Source: Xestospongia muta (lineage: Eukaryota > Porifera > Demospongiae > Haplosclerida > Petrosiidae). From it: DNA of 64,000 nt. Every line of letters starts with the position of its first letter. The stretch's first letter is position 1. The stretch spans positions 684,501-748,500 of the forward strand of contig OY848929.1 of the NCBI GenBank assembly GCA_963693285.1, in the 5' to 3' direction. Below the pieces are notes generated by a model. That model searched no databases. It had not been told where the DNA came from and worked only from the letters and a program-made list of their open reading frames with translations. Positions 37,788-49,936 of this stretch are shown one piece after another. Position numbers and translations under genes: made by a program.

Positions 37788-38660
37788 TTATTTACAAGCA
37801 AGACATTTTGGAGCATTAGGACAGGAGGTAAGTGTCACTGGTTCACTTCCTTCAATAGTAAATGATGTAGTCAAAGCTTTGAATTCTCCAACAGCAGTAG
37901 TCTTCCCTGGTAGAGCTCCACCCACACTGATGGTATATTTACCTGGGAAAATATATCTATCACCCTCTTCATCTACTAGAGACATCATGTAAGAATTGAG
38001 TTCAAAGGTCACTTCTTGTTTATCTGAGGATTTTAAGTTAGTACGAGAGTATCCAACTAGTTGAATTTTGGGAAACTGTGTTTATCTCCTCCTACTGTCT
38101 TCAACAGTAGGAGGAGATAAATACACTTGTATAACTTCATCTCCAGATCTGGTACCAGTATTTTCTATTGTTACCATGACATTGATTTTATCACACTGTG
38201 AAATACTTGTGTGAGATAGACTGAGTAAAGAGTATTCAAATGTTGTATATGATAAACCAAACCCAAATGGAACCTCAGGAACATTAGTATAGTATTGATA
38301 AGTACGTCCAGGGGGTGTGTTCATGTTGTAGTCTGTAGGATCAGGTACTTCTTTACTACTGGTATAAGTTGTAACAGGCATACGTCTAGCTGGATTATAG
38401 TCACCAAATAGAACATTGCCAACAGTTGTACCACCTTCAGCACCAGGATAAAATACCTCAACAACAGCTGGTTATTATCATTAGAATAAACACTGCCTAG
38501 ACTTAATGGTCCTCCATTGACACAGCACCAAAATTACATGAGAATTAACTTCAGCTATGGCATCAAATAGGGGTCCCTGACAACCTGGTAAAGCTAGAAC
38601 ATCAGACTCTACATCACCCTCACAAGAATGAGCTGTTCGATCATGACTTTCACCTTCCAA
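37788..38660 (-). pseudogene. GH3 glycoside hydrolase C-terminal relic
   Basis: Minus strand, tail-to-tail with the PARP14-like gene. Pieces read HDRTAHSCEGD...LALPGCQGPLFDAI (38,570-38,650), GGPLSLGSVYSNDNN (near 38,490), VFYPGAEGGTTVGNVLFGDY (38,400-38,465), PFGFGLSYTTFEYS (38,220-38,275) and a fibronectin-III-like end (37,788-38,190). This order is the GH3 C-terminal sandwich plus Fn3-like domain of beta-glucosidases and xylosidases. Frame breaks lie near 38,475, 38,530 and 38,090; at the last, a 15-bp perfect palindrome pair (ATTTATCTCCTCCTACTGT style) disrupts the frame. The N-terminal catalytic barrel is absent, so it is a dead fragment. Confidence 0.8.
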
Positions 38661-38679
38661 GCTGCCATAATGGTGTTTA

Positions 38680-39808
38680 ATGGTAATGGAAAGTTGTTAA
38701 CAGTCTGAAGCAATTCCTGATATAAATCTCAACGCAAGACTTCTAATATACGAGTAGGGAAAGAAAGAGTGTCAAATAATAACAGGGTATTGATCTGAGT
38801 GACCCCTGAGAACTCTACCTGGTGTTTTAATTGTCACATGGGAACTTCATATCTTTCTAATACAACTCTTGGAATGACCAATTATATAACCTTATTATAT
38901 GTAATAGAATGAGTTTGTTCACTAAGTGAAATTTATCACTTTAAGAAAAACTACAATGTCATTTATCTAAATGTTCATTCTTACTTATTATAAAAAATTG
39001 AGTATTTTGTTTTGAAGAAGACAGCTTGGCCACAAATGGGAGGTCATAGATACTGTTATTGAATGTTCTTTCTGTCATACCTAATATACAATCTTATGAC
39101 AATACTTTGTTGCTAAGACAGACTTTTCATCTTAAAACTCTCATAAAAAACTGAATCTTATGAACCTACTAAAACATAGCATTAGGTGGCTATAACATAA
39201 CATGTACAAAATGTTCATATTAAGTCTTTCCCCATTTTGTTTGGTGCCTTCAAGCATATAAAACTTAATCCATTAACTCTGATTTGTGTTTTTATCCTCT
39301 TTAAAATACACTGTAAAAATCGATTTGTTGATTTAACTAATATATTGTTATACAGGTTACATGTAGCAAACTTAGTATGATGTAAAATAAACATAACACT
39401 GTTTTTATTACTAATGCACTACAGCTGCATAAACAGTAGTACGTTAGTAATAAAAACAGTGTTATATTTACTTTCACATCATATTAAGTTTATTACATGT
39501 AACTTGTATAACAATATATTAGTTAAATCAACAAATCAATTTTTACAGTGTACTCATTAGTGCCATCCATGCATTTGTGCCTATGGCAACAGCCAATGGT
39601 TTTGCAATTACACTTTCACTGTTAATAATAAAAAAAGTGTAACTGCATTCTGATTGGTCAATTGCAGTGAAATTTAGGACTTATTGTATATACTAGTATA
39701 ATATTATTGCTATAATTAAAGTGTTAAAATTGTTATATGACAAAATTAAAGATACAATAGGTCATTGTAAGTTTGTAGTTGTAGTTAAAGGTTATTATTC
39801 TCTCTTAG
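38680..39808 (+). repeat. Duplicated intron block (matches 56,091-57,035)
   Basis: Apart from the MITE at 39,307-39,552, this block matches the intron before the third exon of the RRM/Roc-COR gene. It marks the left part of a segmental duplication that continues through the pseudogene exons to about 41,850. The shared block starts inside the GH3 relic, so a sliver of GH3-adjacent sequence was carried into the other intron. Confidence 0.8.
39307..39552. mobile_element. Foldback MITE, TA target (Tc1/mariner-like)
   Basis: About 242 bp with long inverted repeats beginning CACTGTAAAAATCGATTTG and ending with the complement, flanked by TA on each side. The paralogous intron (about 56,785) has the empty site with a single TA. 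Nearly the whole element can fold back on itself. Relatives: 43,131-43,362 and 44,271-44,510. Confidence 0.9.
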
Positions 39809-42366
39809 ATCTTCCATATTTGGTAACAGACACACTTTATGAGATGTCAACCTGTTATATTCAGAGAAATATCGACTCCAGAAGAAGACAACTCATTAGA
39901 ACCTACGTCTGGTCCCTTAGCTTCAGAGAATATTTATTCATACATGGAGGATATTGAAAATGTTGGACCAGTCTCTCATGAAAATTGTGCTCTGAAGATT
40001 ACTGGAATGCATCTTCATGGAACATTGGCTGAGAATGCTTTAAAATATCTTTTCAGTAAAGACCCTTATCATTTACAAGTTAATCGTTGTGTTGTCGAAG
40101 GAGACACTGCCTATTTGACATTTACAACTGAACAAGGTTAGTTGATTGGACTTAGTATACTCACCATAATCCTGTGTTCACATCATATAGGAGTGTCTAA
40201 TGTAATGGCTGAGCCACCAACTGATCTCTTGGGGTGTCCTATTGAATGTACATCAGTACAAATAGTTGATGTATCTGCCTTCCGACCTCCTCCCAGTATG
40301 CCTCAAGTTCTCCTTATTAGAAATATTCCAGCCTTAATTATACCAAACCCTGACTTTTCACATGTACATGTATGTAACTAGGAACTCTATTTATCTGTCA
40401 AGGCATTCTCTACTAAGCATTGTTGTGAATAATATTGCTATTGATTTCATATGTAATAAATTTCTAGATGAAGCAGAGGAAGAGACTCTTCCTCAATCAG
40501 TTCCTACTCCTACCCCAACTCCTCATAATACATCATATTCTGGAACTATTGTAGCGAGGAACATTCCTGATGGAGTTGAAGACTGGGTCCTTGTGTTTTA
40601 TCTACAAAATTTGACTGGTGTACCATATCAAAAAATTCAAATGAAAGGAGCAATGGCTGTTGTGGAAATGAAGAGAAGATAGGTAAGAACAGAGGAAGTT
40701 ATGATGTATTTATATAGGCTAGTCTTAATTGCATGCACAGTTAATTAAACATAATTACATTTATTTCAAATCATTTTTGTTACAGATGTAAAATCCATTC
40801 GATATGTACTGTGGAGAATTTGGAGAGATTATCAAGAAAAAGAGCATGGACCAGGAGAATACATTGTCACATTTAGAGACAAAGACAATAAGTCCATTCA
40901 AATTGTGTAAACTACAAACACTTATAGTTGTACAACAGATTATAAACTGATCTGCTTGACTATATAATAACCAACCACTTTTTATGTGTTGCTCTTTCAT
41001 AATCATCTGTTATTTGTTTTAAATACATCTATACATTGTATAGATGGGTACACACATATATCACATTGGTCCAGTAGTAGTACATGCAACGAGGTTCATT
41101 GTAGTACTGCATGCCTAGAGAACTTATGTTGTGTTTGCTTCTTGTCTCAGATAATCTTTTTAATAAATATTTATTGTGAAACACAATTAGTATATGTGTC
41201 ATAGCCACGTGACTAATAGACGAACATAGCTGTGATTTAAGTATTTAGATAATAAAATTATAAAAATGAATAGCATTGTAGTGGTAAATTGTTCCACTGC
41301 CTAATGAGAGAGGAAATGAATGATAATAATTAGTGTAACAATTGATAGATACATAATTATAATCAGTATTTTTAAATTATATGGTACATCATGTGGATTA
41401 AAATATTTGAGGGGAAATATGTATGACTGTTAATAATACTGAATGTTAATGATAACTGTAAATATTTTCTTCTATTTTCCAGTGACAACAGGTTTAATTG
41501 TTTTGACATAGTATTGCTATGTCGACATACCTTGCAGTTAATCTGTCTAGATTGAGCATTGAGTTAAAGCAAATAGTTACCACTACTTCATTTTAGTCAC
41601 CACACAAGGAGAAGGGTTGGACTGATGTTAGAATTCTGAGTACACTAACGATTTGATGTCTCTATTTTTTGCTTTTTTTCATAGGTCATCAAAAGATCCT
41701 TGATCAAGAAATGCATTCATTAGGTCCCCATCTTCTAACAATAACCTCATATCATCCTGTTCTAGCTGAAATTAAACAGACAAACTCTGTATCAAGTGAC
41801 ACGCCTCCTCCTCTTGCACCTTGTCCTAACTATCCCTATGCTTTCCCACACATGTTTACGTAAAAAGCTTGAAAAAGTACCACTCAGACATAATCAGATT
41901 GTTAAAATTGATAAAGAGGTTGCTTTAGCTCTCAACTACCTTCATCTATGGAAACCACATCCCATACTTCATCGTGATGTTAGTAGTCCTAATGTCTTCC
42001 TTAATCATGTGATGGTGGACAGTGGAAAGCTAAACTCTCTGATTATGGCTCAGCCAATATTGTTCGTAACATCTCTGGTTCAAGTGTTTATCCTGGTAAT
42101 CCTTTTTATTCAGCTCCAGAGGCTGAGTTTCAAATTCATCATTCTCCAGCAATGGATGTCTACAGTTTTGGTGTACTGTTAATGGAGGTGATCCTTTGTG
42201 AACCACCTTCTTCTACACCAGATGAAAGGGAACGTCAAGTTGAGGCAATTCAATGGCAGCCATTGAAAGCTCTTGTAATAGTTGTTTGTGGTTGTCATAA
42301 TCATTTGACAAGTGGAAATATTGTCACTGAACTTGAAAAGCTCCGAGGAATCAATAATGTTGTTTA
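39809..42366 (+). pseudogene. Chimeric pseudogene: RRM-rich N-part joined to kinase C-lobe
   Basis: Exon equivalents 39,809-40,136, 40,191-40,340, 40,468-40,682, 40,787-40,905 and 41,684-41,850 match exons of the RRM/Roc-COR gene, but with a 2-nt loss near 39,830, loss of two whole exons after 40,335, a 1-nt loss giving a stop at 40,680, and an internal deletion in the fifth. At about 41,853 the sequence switches to the kinase family (LRKKLEKVPLRHNQIVKI, HPILHRDVSSPNVFL, MDVYSFGVLLMEVILCEPP), again with frameshifts, ending at 42,366. It lacks the kinase N-lobe. A dead recombinant. Confidence 0.85.
40906..41683 (+). other. Intron-like spacer of the chimeric pseudogene
   Basis: Matches in part the 59,505-60,569 intron of the RRM/Roc-COR gene but lacks the pogo-like element found there, giving the empty site near 41,055. 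No gene seen. Confidence 0.5.
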
Positions 42367-42578
42367 ATTGTTATAATTATATGTTATTAACAATTATTTA
42401 GTATTTCAGTAAATAGTATTTTATTACAATTATTAATATTAATTTTACATCTAAAACTAAAAACAAGTACATCCTATTGAATTTAACTGTTAGTTGATCG
42501 AAACTACTCGAATGAAATCAATGAATAATATATAACAAGAGGAGGTGGGTCAATAAGTTATGACAGAAATTTGACTGT

Positions 42579-42589
42579 GGGGAATCCCC
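42579..42589. promoter_or_regulatory. NF-kB-like site GGGGAATCCCC
   Basis: Palindromic kB-type motif 35 bp before the ATG at 42,624 of the pseudogenised MATSSNLSSSD first exon. Confidence 0.4.
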
Positions 42590-43130
42590 TCCACTGTTCC
42601 TTTTAATACAGAGAGGAGAAAATATGGCTACTTCTAGCAACTTATCTAGCAGTGATAGTATGATAGAAGCTTAAAAATTACATCTTCTAATTATTTTTGT
42701 AATTGAATTCATATACACTTTATTTATGATCTATTCTTACATTGTATTGTATATTGTAATCTTACAGATGAGGAAGATGTTCCAGCCCCTGAAAAGATCT
42801 CGACAACCTCACAATCAGATGACATTATTCCTGATACAATTGAGGTCACTGGAGAAGATGTTAGCAACACTGAAGTATTAGAATTATATTTTCAAGGAGT
42901 ACAATCTGGAGGAAAGAGAGAGAAGGAAGTAGAATGGATCAAACTTGTTGACGAGGGTGTTGTACATGTCAAGTTTTTGTCATCTGAAGGTGAGGGATGT
43001 AGTTATAAAATTGAAAACTTGAAATGTAAAGAACGTAGTATAGTAATGGAATAGTTATTTATAAATAATATCACATTACCACTATGGTATGGACTGGTTA
43101 CAATATTTTCAACTACTTATCACTGTAAAA

Positions 43131-43362
43131 ATTGATTGATTGAATTAGCTAATACATTGTTATACAGGTTGCATATCCAAAATGTAAACATAATAGTATT
43201 TTAATTACTAATGTATTATGAGATTGGTGGCTTTGTAGCTACATAAACAGTAGTAAATTAGTAACGAAAACAATGTTGTGATTACTTTTTTGACAAAAAT
43301 ATGTTTCCAATTGTAACCTGTATAACCAAATGATGGTTAAATCAACCATCATTTTTTACAGT
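43131..43362. mobile_element. Foldback MITE, same family as 39,307-39,552
   Basis: Ends CACTGTAAAAATTGATTGATT and its approximate complement. The PARP14-like gene lacks it at the matching intron position (about 31,372), giving an empty site. Confidence 0.8.
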
Positions 43363-44270
43363 AATAGCATTGTTTGTAAATGATTTATTGTTCTAGAGGA
43401 GATAGAGATGATGCTGTTGTTGTTGCTATTATCTTGTTTGTTTATTCTATCAATACAGAGTGATCTTTGTTTGTATTTCTTTCATGACATTTTCACATGT
43501 TTACTATTGCTGTCATTAAATATAAAGATTGATAGCATAAGAATGAGGAATATGTAATACTTGTGGACAGAGGAGTCTGCTATAGTTTTTGCATAAAATG
43601 ACTTTTTATCAAAAAGATTTCAAGTTTAATTTTAGGACTAAGCATTTCCAGTGAAAATTTTAAATGATAATTATTAGGTTGGACTTAATTTGTGTGTTAT
43701 GAATCTTACATATTAATTAGCTTATTTTTAGTGATATATTGCTTTGTATTATTGCTGACATTGGTAGTAGTCCAGTTCAAATAAACCATCCCTAAATAGG
43801 CACTGTTATAGAGTACCATGTTCTAATATTGTACTATCACTGTTACTCTTGTTTCCAATTCAGATGCTGCAGTTGTGGTTGCACAAGAAAAACATACATT
43901 TATGAAGAAACGTCTTTGTGTTCGTTATGTTCCAGCCCCTGAAAAGATCTCGACAACCTCACAATCAGATGACATTATTCCTGATACAATTGAGGTCACT
44001 GGAGAAGATGTTAGCAACACTGAAGTATTAGAATTATATTTTCAAGGAGTACAATCTGGAGGAAAGAGAGAGAAGGAAGTAGAATGGATCAAACTTGTTG
44101 ACGAGGGTGTTGTACATGTCAAGTTTTTGTCATCTGAAGGTGAGGGATGTAGTTATAAAATTGAAAACTTGAAATGTAAAGAACGTAGTATAGTAATGGA
44201 ATAGCTATTTATAAATAATATCACAATACCACTATGGTATGGACTGGTTACAATATTTTCAACTACTTAT

Positions 44271-44510
44271 CACTGTAAAAATTGATTGATTGAATTAGCT
44301 AATACATTGTTATACAGGTTGCATATCCAAAATGTAAACATAATAGTATTTTAATTACTAATGTATTATGAGATTGGTGGCTTTGTAGCTACATAAACAG
44401 TAGTAAATTAGTAACGAAAACAATGTTGTGATTACTTTTTTGACAAAAATGTTTCCAATTGTAACCTGTATAACCAAATGATGGTTAAATCAACCATCAT
44501 TTTTTACAGT
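44271..44510. mobile_element. Foldback MITE copy within the tandem duplicate
   Basis: Near-identical to 43,131-43,362, copied with its host segment by the 1.15 kb tandem duplication and not by transposition. Confidence 0.8.
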
Positions 44511-45468
44511 AATAGCATTGTTTGTAAATGATTTATTGTTCTAGAGGAGATAGAGATGATGCTGTTGTTGTTGCTATTATCTTGTTTGTTTATTCTATCA
44601 ATACAGAGTGATCTTTGTTTGTATTTCTTTCATGACATTTTCACATGTTTACTATTGCTGTCATTAAATATAAAGATTGATAGCACAAGAAGGAGGAATA
44701 TATAATACTTGTGGACAGAGGAGTCTGCTATAGTTTTTGCATAAAATGACTTTTTATCAAAAAGATTTCAAGTTTAATTTTAGGACTAAGCATTTCCAGT
44801 GAAAATTTTAAATGATAATTATTGGGTTGGACTTAATTTGTGTGTTATGAATCTTGCATATTAATTAGCTTATTTTATAGTGATATATTGCTTTGTATTA
44901 TTGCTGACATTGGTAGTAGTCCAGTTCAAATAAACCATCCCTAAATAGGCACTGTTATAGAGTACCATGTTCTAATATTGTACTATCACTGTTACTCTTG
45001 TTTCCAATTCAGATGCTGCAGTTGTGGTTGCACAAGAAAAACATACATTTATGAAGAAACGTCTTTGTGTTCGTTATGTTCCAGCCCCTCCTCCTGAAGT
45101 ACCTAAACAATACCAGAAAGACAAGTTATTTATACAAGACATTCCTGAAGGAGTTAATCGTGACTTTTTAATAGTTTTTATTGAGGGACACCTAGCAATT
45201 GAGAATGAAAATGACTTTACATTAGATTTCAGATCTGACTGTGCTCTGTTATTGTTCACTCATATGTACACAGATGAAGGTAATATTATCATAAAATAAT
45301 TATTGTTTTGATCTTATTATGTTTTTAGAACTGGCTATAATGATCAATAAATTGACATCAAAGAAAGTCAAGAAATCTCAACTAGTGTTGAGCGTTGTGA
45401 AGTTAACTGCAGCATATATGTCAATAATATTACCAACAATACCAACAATATTACAGAAACATCAACAA

Positions 45469-45722
45469 CATAGGCGGCTGAGGGTGGGGGCGAAGGGGTC
45501 TGATGCCCCCCCAACTTTTACATAGAGTAACTCATTTTGCATTCTAACATTTATTACTAGTAGACCTGCAAGAACTTGCTAAGGAGTTTGTTCAAAAAAT
45601 GATGAACAAAGGAAATATTTTGGCGCATTTTAATTCTCATTTTTAAAATGTATGCTTTTGCGTGTGAAACTGTGTACAAATATGTTCAGCCCCCCCAACA
45701 TTTTGAGCTTCCTCCGCCTATG
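45469..45722. mobile_element. 254-bp MITE with CATAGGCGG ends and 5-bp TSD
   Basis: Terminal inverted repeats CATAGGCGGCTGAGG and CTTCCTCCGCCTATG, flanked by AACAA (45,464-45,468 and 45,723-45,727). The PARP14-like gene has the unoccupied site near 32,685 (one AACAA before CTTCTCC). It contains C-runs like the element at 63-460 and no transposase frame. Confidence 0.88.
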
Positions 45723-48700
45723 AACAACTTCTCCAGAACAAGAAAAGCCTCCAGCTCCACAGGTACCACTTCAACCAGTTATTCTTCCATTGGATCCACT
45801 TCTTGCTAAATACCTTTGTTGGAAACCTAATATGACTGAGGGTATTGCCAAAGAGTTCCTAGTTTCCATTAGTATTGATGATAGTAGGGGTATTGTTACT
45901 ATAACTCCTACCTTATCTTCTCCAATTGATTGGCCTATTAAATCAGAAGAGATGATAAAAGATGTCTTCTCTTCCACTCTCTCAAAAGTAGACATAGTTA
46001 TCCCACCAGAAACAGCTAATACAATTTACCCTATGATATTGAAGTTCTGTAACGAGGGAGGCCTGCAATATGCTTTTGGTCAAGGTGGTAACAAACTCTC
46101 TATAGCTAGAGATATTGGTTCAGTTACCAAACTTCGAAATGGTGTACAGGATCTTTGTAGCAGATTGATTAAGAAAGAAGTCATCACTATCAATCCAGAG
46201 GATTACTGTTTCTTAAAGGGACTGATGCTCCCTCTTATCCAGACACAGCACCCTAGTATTACATTCCAATATAATGACCAACATTTAGCATTATCAATGA
46301 ATGGATCGATTAAAGATGTTGGAGAGTTTCAAGACAAGATAAGCCATTATCTAGTACAGTCCAAGGCTCCAGTTAATTTGCAACCTCTAGCTGTCAAATT
46401 TCTTCAAGGTGTTGGAAGACAAGTCCTTCAAAATATGACAAAAGGGTCTAATGTTGTGCCATACTTTGCTAATAAAGAGAACCAGACTTATCTTCTCTTA
46501 CTTAGCTCAAATGAACGTGATTTCCAAGTTGAAACTGTGGCTGGTAGGATACAACAAGAAGTGTGTGTCAAAACAGATGATCTTCCTCAATCCTTTCAAT
46601 CTCGAGTTGCTGAAAGCCCAAAATATGCTGCTTTTCAAGATGGTCTATTAAAGAAGCATCCCTTTTTGGCCACGGTTCACGGAAACCAACTTATTATAGC
46701 AAGTACCTCTACTTCTGTAGGAGAAGTAAGTCAGTCATTTAAGAGTTTTATAGCTGAAGAGTGCTCAGTTACTAAAGATATTTGTTTAAAGAGAGGAGTG
46801 TGGTGTTTGTTCCATGCTATAACAATGGAAAAGAAATGGACTGATCTTGTTAGCGAAATGAGAGACAATGGAGTTGAAATAGTGTCTTCTTCAAAACCAA
46901 CAGCTTGAAAGCCATTCCTCAGGATCAAAGGTGAAATAGTTAATGTCGAACATTTTGCTGAGAAGATTCAAGAGCTTCAATGTGCTGTGAAAGAGCGTCA
47001 AATACAAATATCCCGTCCTGGAATTTGTCAATATTTCTTTAATGACCCTAATGGTCAAATGGTTCTTAAAGGAATAGAGAATGAAGCTCAAGTTAGTATA
47101 GAGATGGGAGTTGATGGTGATGAAGCAGATAATGTGAGTAAACCAAGTCAAGGAACTCCACAATTCACACGAATATGCTTTGGGACCACATCAGAGCTAA
47201 AAAATATCACTGTCTTTGTTGGTGATATCACAGAGTTTAACAGAGCTGAGGTAATAGTAAATGCTGCTAATGAAGATCTACAACACATTGGTGGTGTAGC
47301 ACTAGCTATTTAGCTATTGCTATGAAAGGTGGTCCAATAATTCAACAGGAGTCAGATGAGTATGTCCAATATAAAGGTAGAGTGAGTACTGGCAGTGCTG
47401 TCTCGTTCAATAAAGTGGGCAATCTTCCATACAAAGCAATAGTACATGCTGTGGGTCCACGATGGACATATAGTGGCAACCAAGAGAGAGAAATTGCTCT
47501 TCTTAAGAAAGCTATTCGTACCAGTCTTTCAAAAGCTAGAGACTACACTTCAATAGCACTTCCTGCCATTAGCTCTGGTATATATGGTTTCCCTAGTGAT
47601 GTGTGTGCTAATGCACTAGTAGAAGCAGCTGTAGAGTTCAGTAAAAGTGATCCTGATTCAAATATAAGTGAAATCAACTTTGTTATACTTCAAGATAATG
47701 CTGATGTGTTTCTAGAGGCTGCTAAGAAACACATGAAAAATATATGTGCTGTTCAGGATTCTACAGCTGCTACTCCTGTTACCACACCTATTTCTAATCA
47801 AGGAGATGACACAGCTAGTCGATGTCACAGACAAGGAAGCACCAATCCTACCACTTCAGTAACTCCTACTACCCATTCCATGAAAGCATCAGATAGACAT
47901 GGTAGTACTATAACTGATGTTTATGAAAATGATGATTTCAATATAGCAACTATATTGTCTAGCCTTTCTTTAGATTCTAAAGTTATTCTCCACATATATG
48001 GTAAGACAGAACACTCTGTTACAAGGGCTGAGAAAAGGCTCCGAGCTATTATTGACACTCAATTTATCAGTGAAGATGTTATTGATGAGAAAATTGTTGG
48101 TCTATCAGATTTTACAACTCGTGAGTTGGAGTCCCTTGCTAAAAAGCATAATGTTGATATTGACATTGATCGACATCCTAGTATATATACAATTAAGCTT
48201 TATGGCTGTCAGGAAGATGTTCTTCTTATCAAAGATAAAATTCATGATGTTATATGTCTTTCACATATTGTCCCAACTCTTAAAGCTCACCAACCTGTAT
48301 TTTCATTACGTCATGATTTGCAAGAAAAAGACAGAGAAATTCAACACTTGACTCAACAATTAACAGCTGTTCAATCTGAATTACAACAAACTAGACAACA
48401 ACAAGTTGAAGTAACAACAGCTCTTCAAAAAGATCTTCATAGACAAGAAGAACAGCATAATGAAAGTCTGAGACAACTAGATCTAAAGCAACAAGAATCA
48501 CAACAAATGCAAACCACACTTCAAGAAATTAAAAAAAGACAAAAACATCTCAATCAACAACTCCAAGTAGCTGAAACACAACTACTTCAAAAGACACAAG
48601 AATCACAACAAGCACAATATACACTTCAACAGTATGAAGAAAGGGAAAGAAAGCAAAAAGATTTCAAGCAACAACTTCAAGCAGCTGAAATACAACTACG

Positions 48701-49655
48701 TCAAGAATTACAACAATTACTACAAGCACAAGCTACACTTCAACAACAAAATGAAGAAATTAATCACCAGCTTCAAAAAGCTACCACTGCACTTCAACGA
48801 AGTCAGCAGGATAATGTACTACTTCAACAACATATTCAACAATTACAACATCAATCTGAGACTACAAGTCAAGACAAACAAGATGACTTACACTGGGTAG
48901 TGAGAAGGGAGGAGATTATCATGACAGAGAGAGTACTTGGTAAAGGAGGATATGGAGAAGTGAAGGTTGCTATGTTCCGAGGTCTTGAGGTAGCTGCCAA
49001 ATGTCTTCATGATGTAATTCTTTCCCCTTATAATTTAAGAGTTTTTACTCGTGATATGGAGATAGCAGCTCGGGTACGTCATCCTAACCTACTCCAGTTT
49101 ATAGGTGCAACATGAGAGGGTACAGCTATTATTTTATCAGAGCTAATGCCTACAAGTTTACGTAAAAAGCTTGAAAAATCACGACTCATTCCTAATCAAA
49201 TTGTTAAAATTGGTACAGATGTTGCTTTAGCTCTCAACTACCTTCATCTATGGAAACCACACCCCATACTTCATCGTGATGTTAGTAGTCCTAATGTCCT
49301 CCTTGAACCATGTGGTGGCGGACAATGGAAAGCTAAACTCTCTGATTATGGCTCAGCCAATATTGTCCGTAATATCTCTGCTTCAAGTGTTTATCCTGGT
49401 AATCCTTTTTATTCAGCTCCAGAGGCTGAGTTTCAAATTCATCATTCTCCAGTAATGGATGTCTACAGTTTTGGTGTGCTGCTAATGGAGATGATCCTTT
49501 GTGAACCACCTTTTTCTACACTAGCTGAAAGGGAATGTCAATTTGAAGCAATTCAACGGCAGCCATTGAAACCTCTTGTTCAAAGGTGTATCGTTCGTGA
49601 TTGTCATAATCGTTTGACAAGTGGAAATATTGTCACTGAACTTGAAAAGCTCTGA

Positions 49656-49887
49656 GGAATCAATAATGTTGTTTAATTGTTATAATTTTATGTTATTAAC
49701 AATTACTTAGTATTTCAGTAAATAATATTGTTATTACAATTATTATTAATAATTTTACAATCTAATACTAAAAACAAATAGATCCTATTGAATTTAACTG
49801 TTAGTTGATTGAAACTACTCGAATGAAACCAATGAATAATATATAACAAGAGGAGGTGGGTCAATAAGTTATGACAGAAATTTATCT
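49656..49887 (+). other. 3' flank/promoter block shared by the kinase copies
   Basis: AT-rich flank repeated after each kinase copy (42,367-42,578; 52,980-53,197) and ending in the shared promoter block with the conserved TTATGACAGAAATTT string. No gene. Confidence 0.6.
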
Positions 49888-49898
49888 GGGGAATTCCC
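49888..49898. promoter_or_regulatory. NF-kB-like palindrome GGGGAATTCCC
   Basis: A perfect palindromic kB-type site 39 bp before the ATG of the intact macrodomain-kinase gene. The downstream pyrimidine-rich block and a TTTTAAATA box (49,912) may form the core promoter. Confidence 0.5.
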
Positions 49899-49936
49899 TC
49901 CACCTTCCCTACTTTTAAATACAGAGATGAGAAAAT

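Larger units (their letters stand above)
42781..45079 (+). repeat. 1.15-kb tandem duplication of an RRM exon and its intron
   Basis: Positions 42,781-43,930 and 43,931-45,079 are near-identical (offset 1,150). The break lies inside an exon at the shared string TTCCAGCCCCT, so the duplication made a hybrid exon (43,864-44,139: DAAVVVAQEK... joined to ...EKISTTSQSDDII). Both copies include a foldback MITE, so the duplication is younger than that insertion. Confidence 0.9.
42624..49655 (+). pseudogene. Decayed RRM-KH-macrodomain-coiled coil-kinase gene
   Basis: Sister of the intact gene at 49,937 but with the RRM part kept. First exon 42,624-42,657 (MATSSNLSSSD); RRM-like exons 42,768-42,989, 43,864-44,139, 45,013-45,289, 45,329 onward; KH-like repeats 45,790-46,908; macrodomain 47,160-47,740 (VNAANEDLQHIGGVALAI); KH-like unit; Gln-rich coiled coil 48,300-48,890; kinase 48,893-49,655 (GKGGYGEV, HRDVSSPNVLL). 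Lesions: 1-nt loss at about 45,383, a deletion plus a 254-bp MITE (45,469), CGA-to-TGA stops at about 46,906, 49,113 and 49,653, and an 8-nt insertion at about 47,311. The PARP catalytic domain, WWE and macrodomains 2-3 are replaced by coiled coil plus kinase. Confidence 0.88.

Noticed and set aside
48634..48900. Alternative-frame open segments over the coiled coil
   Set aside because: CAA-rich repeats stay open in several frames; only the Gln frame joins macrodomain and kinase in the intact gene.
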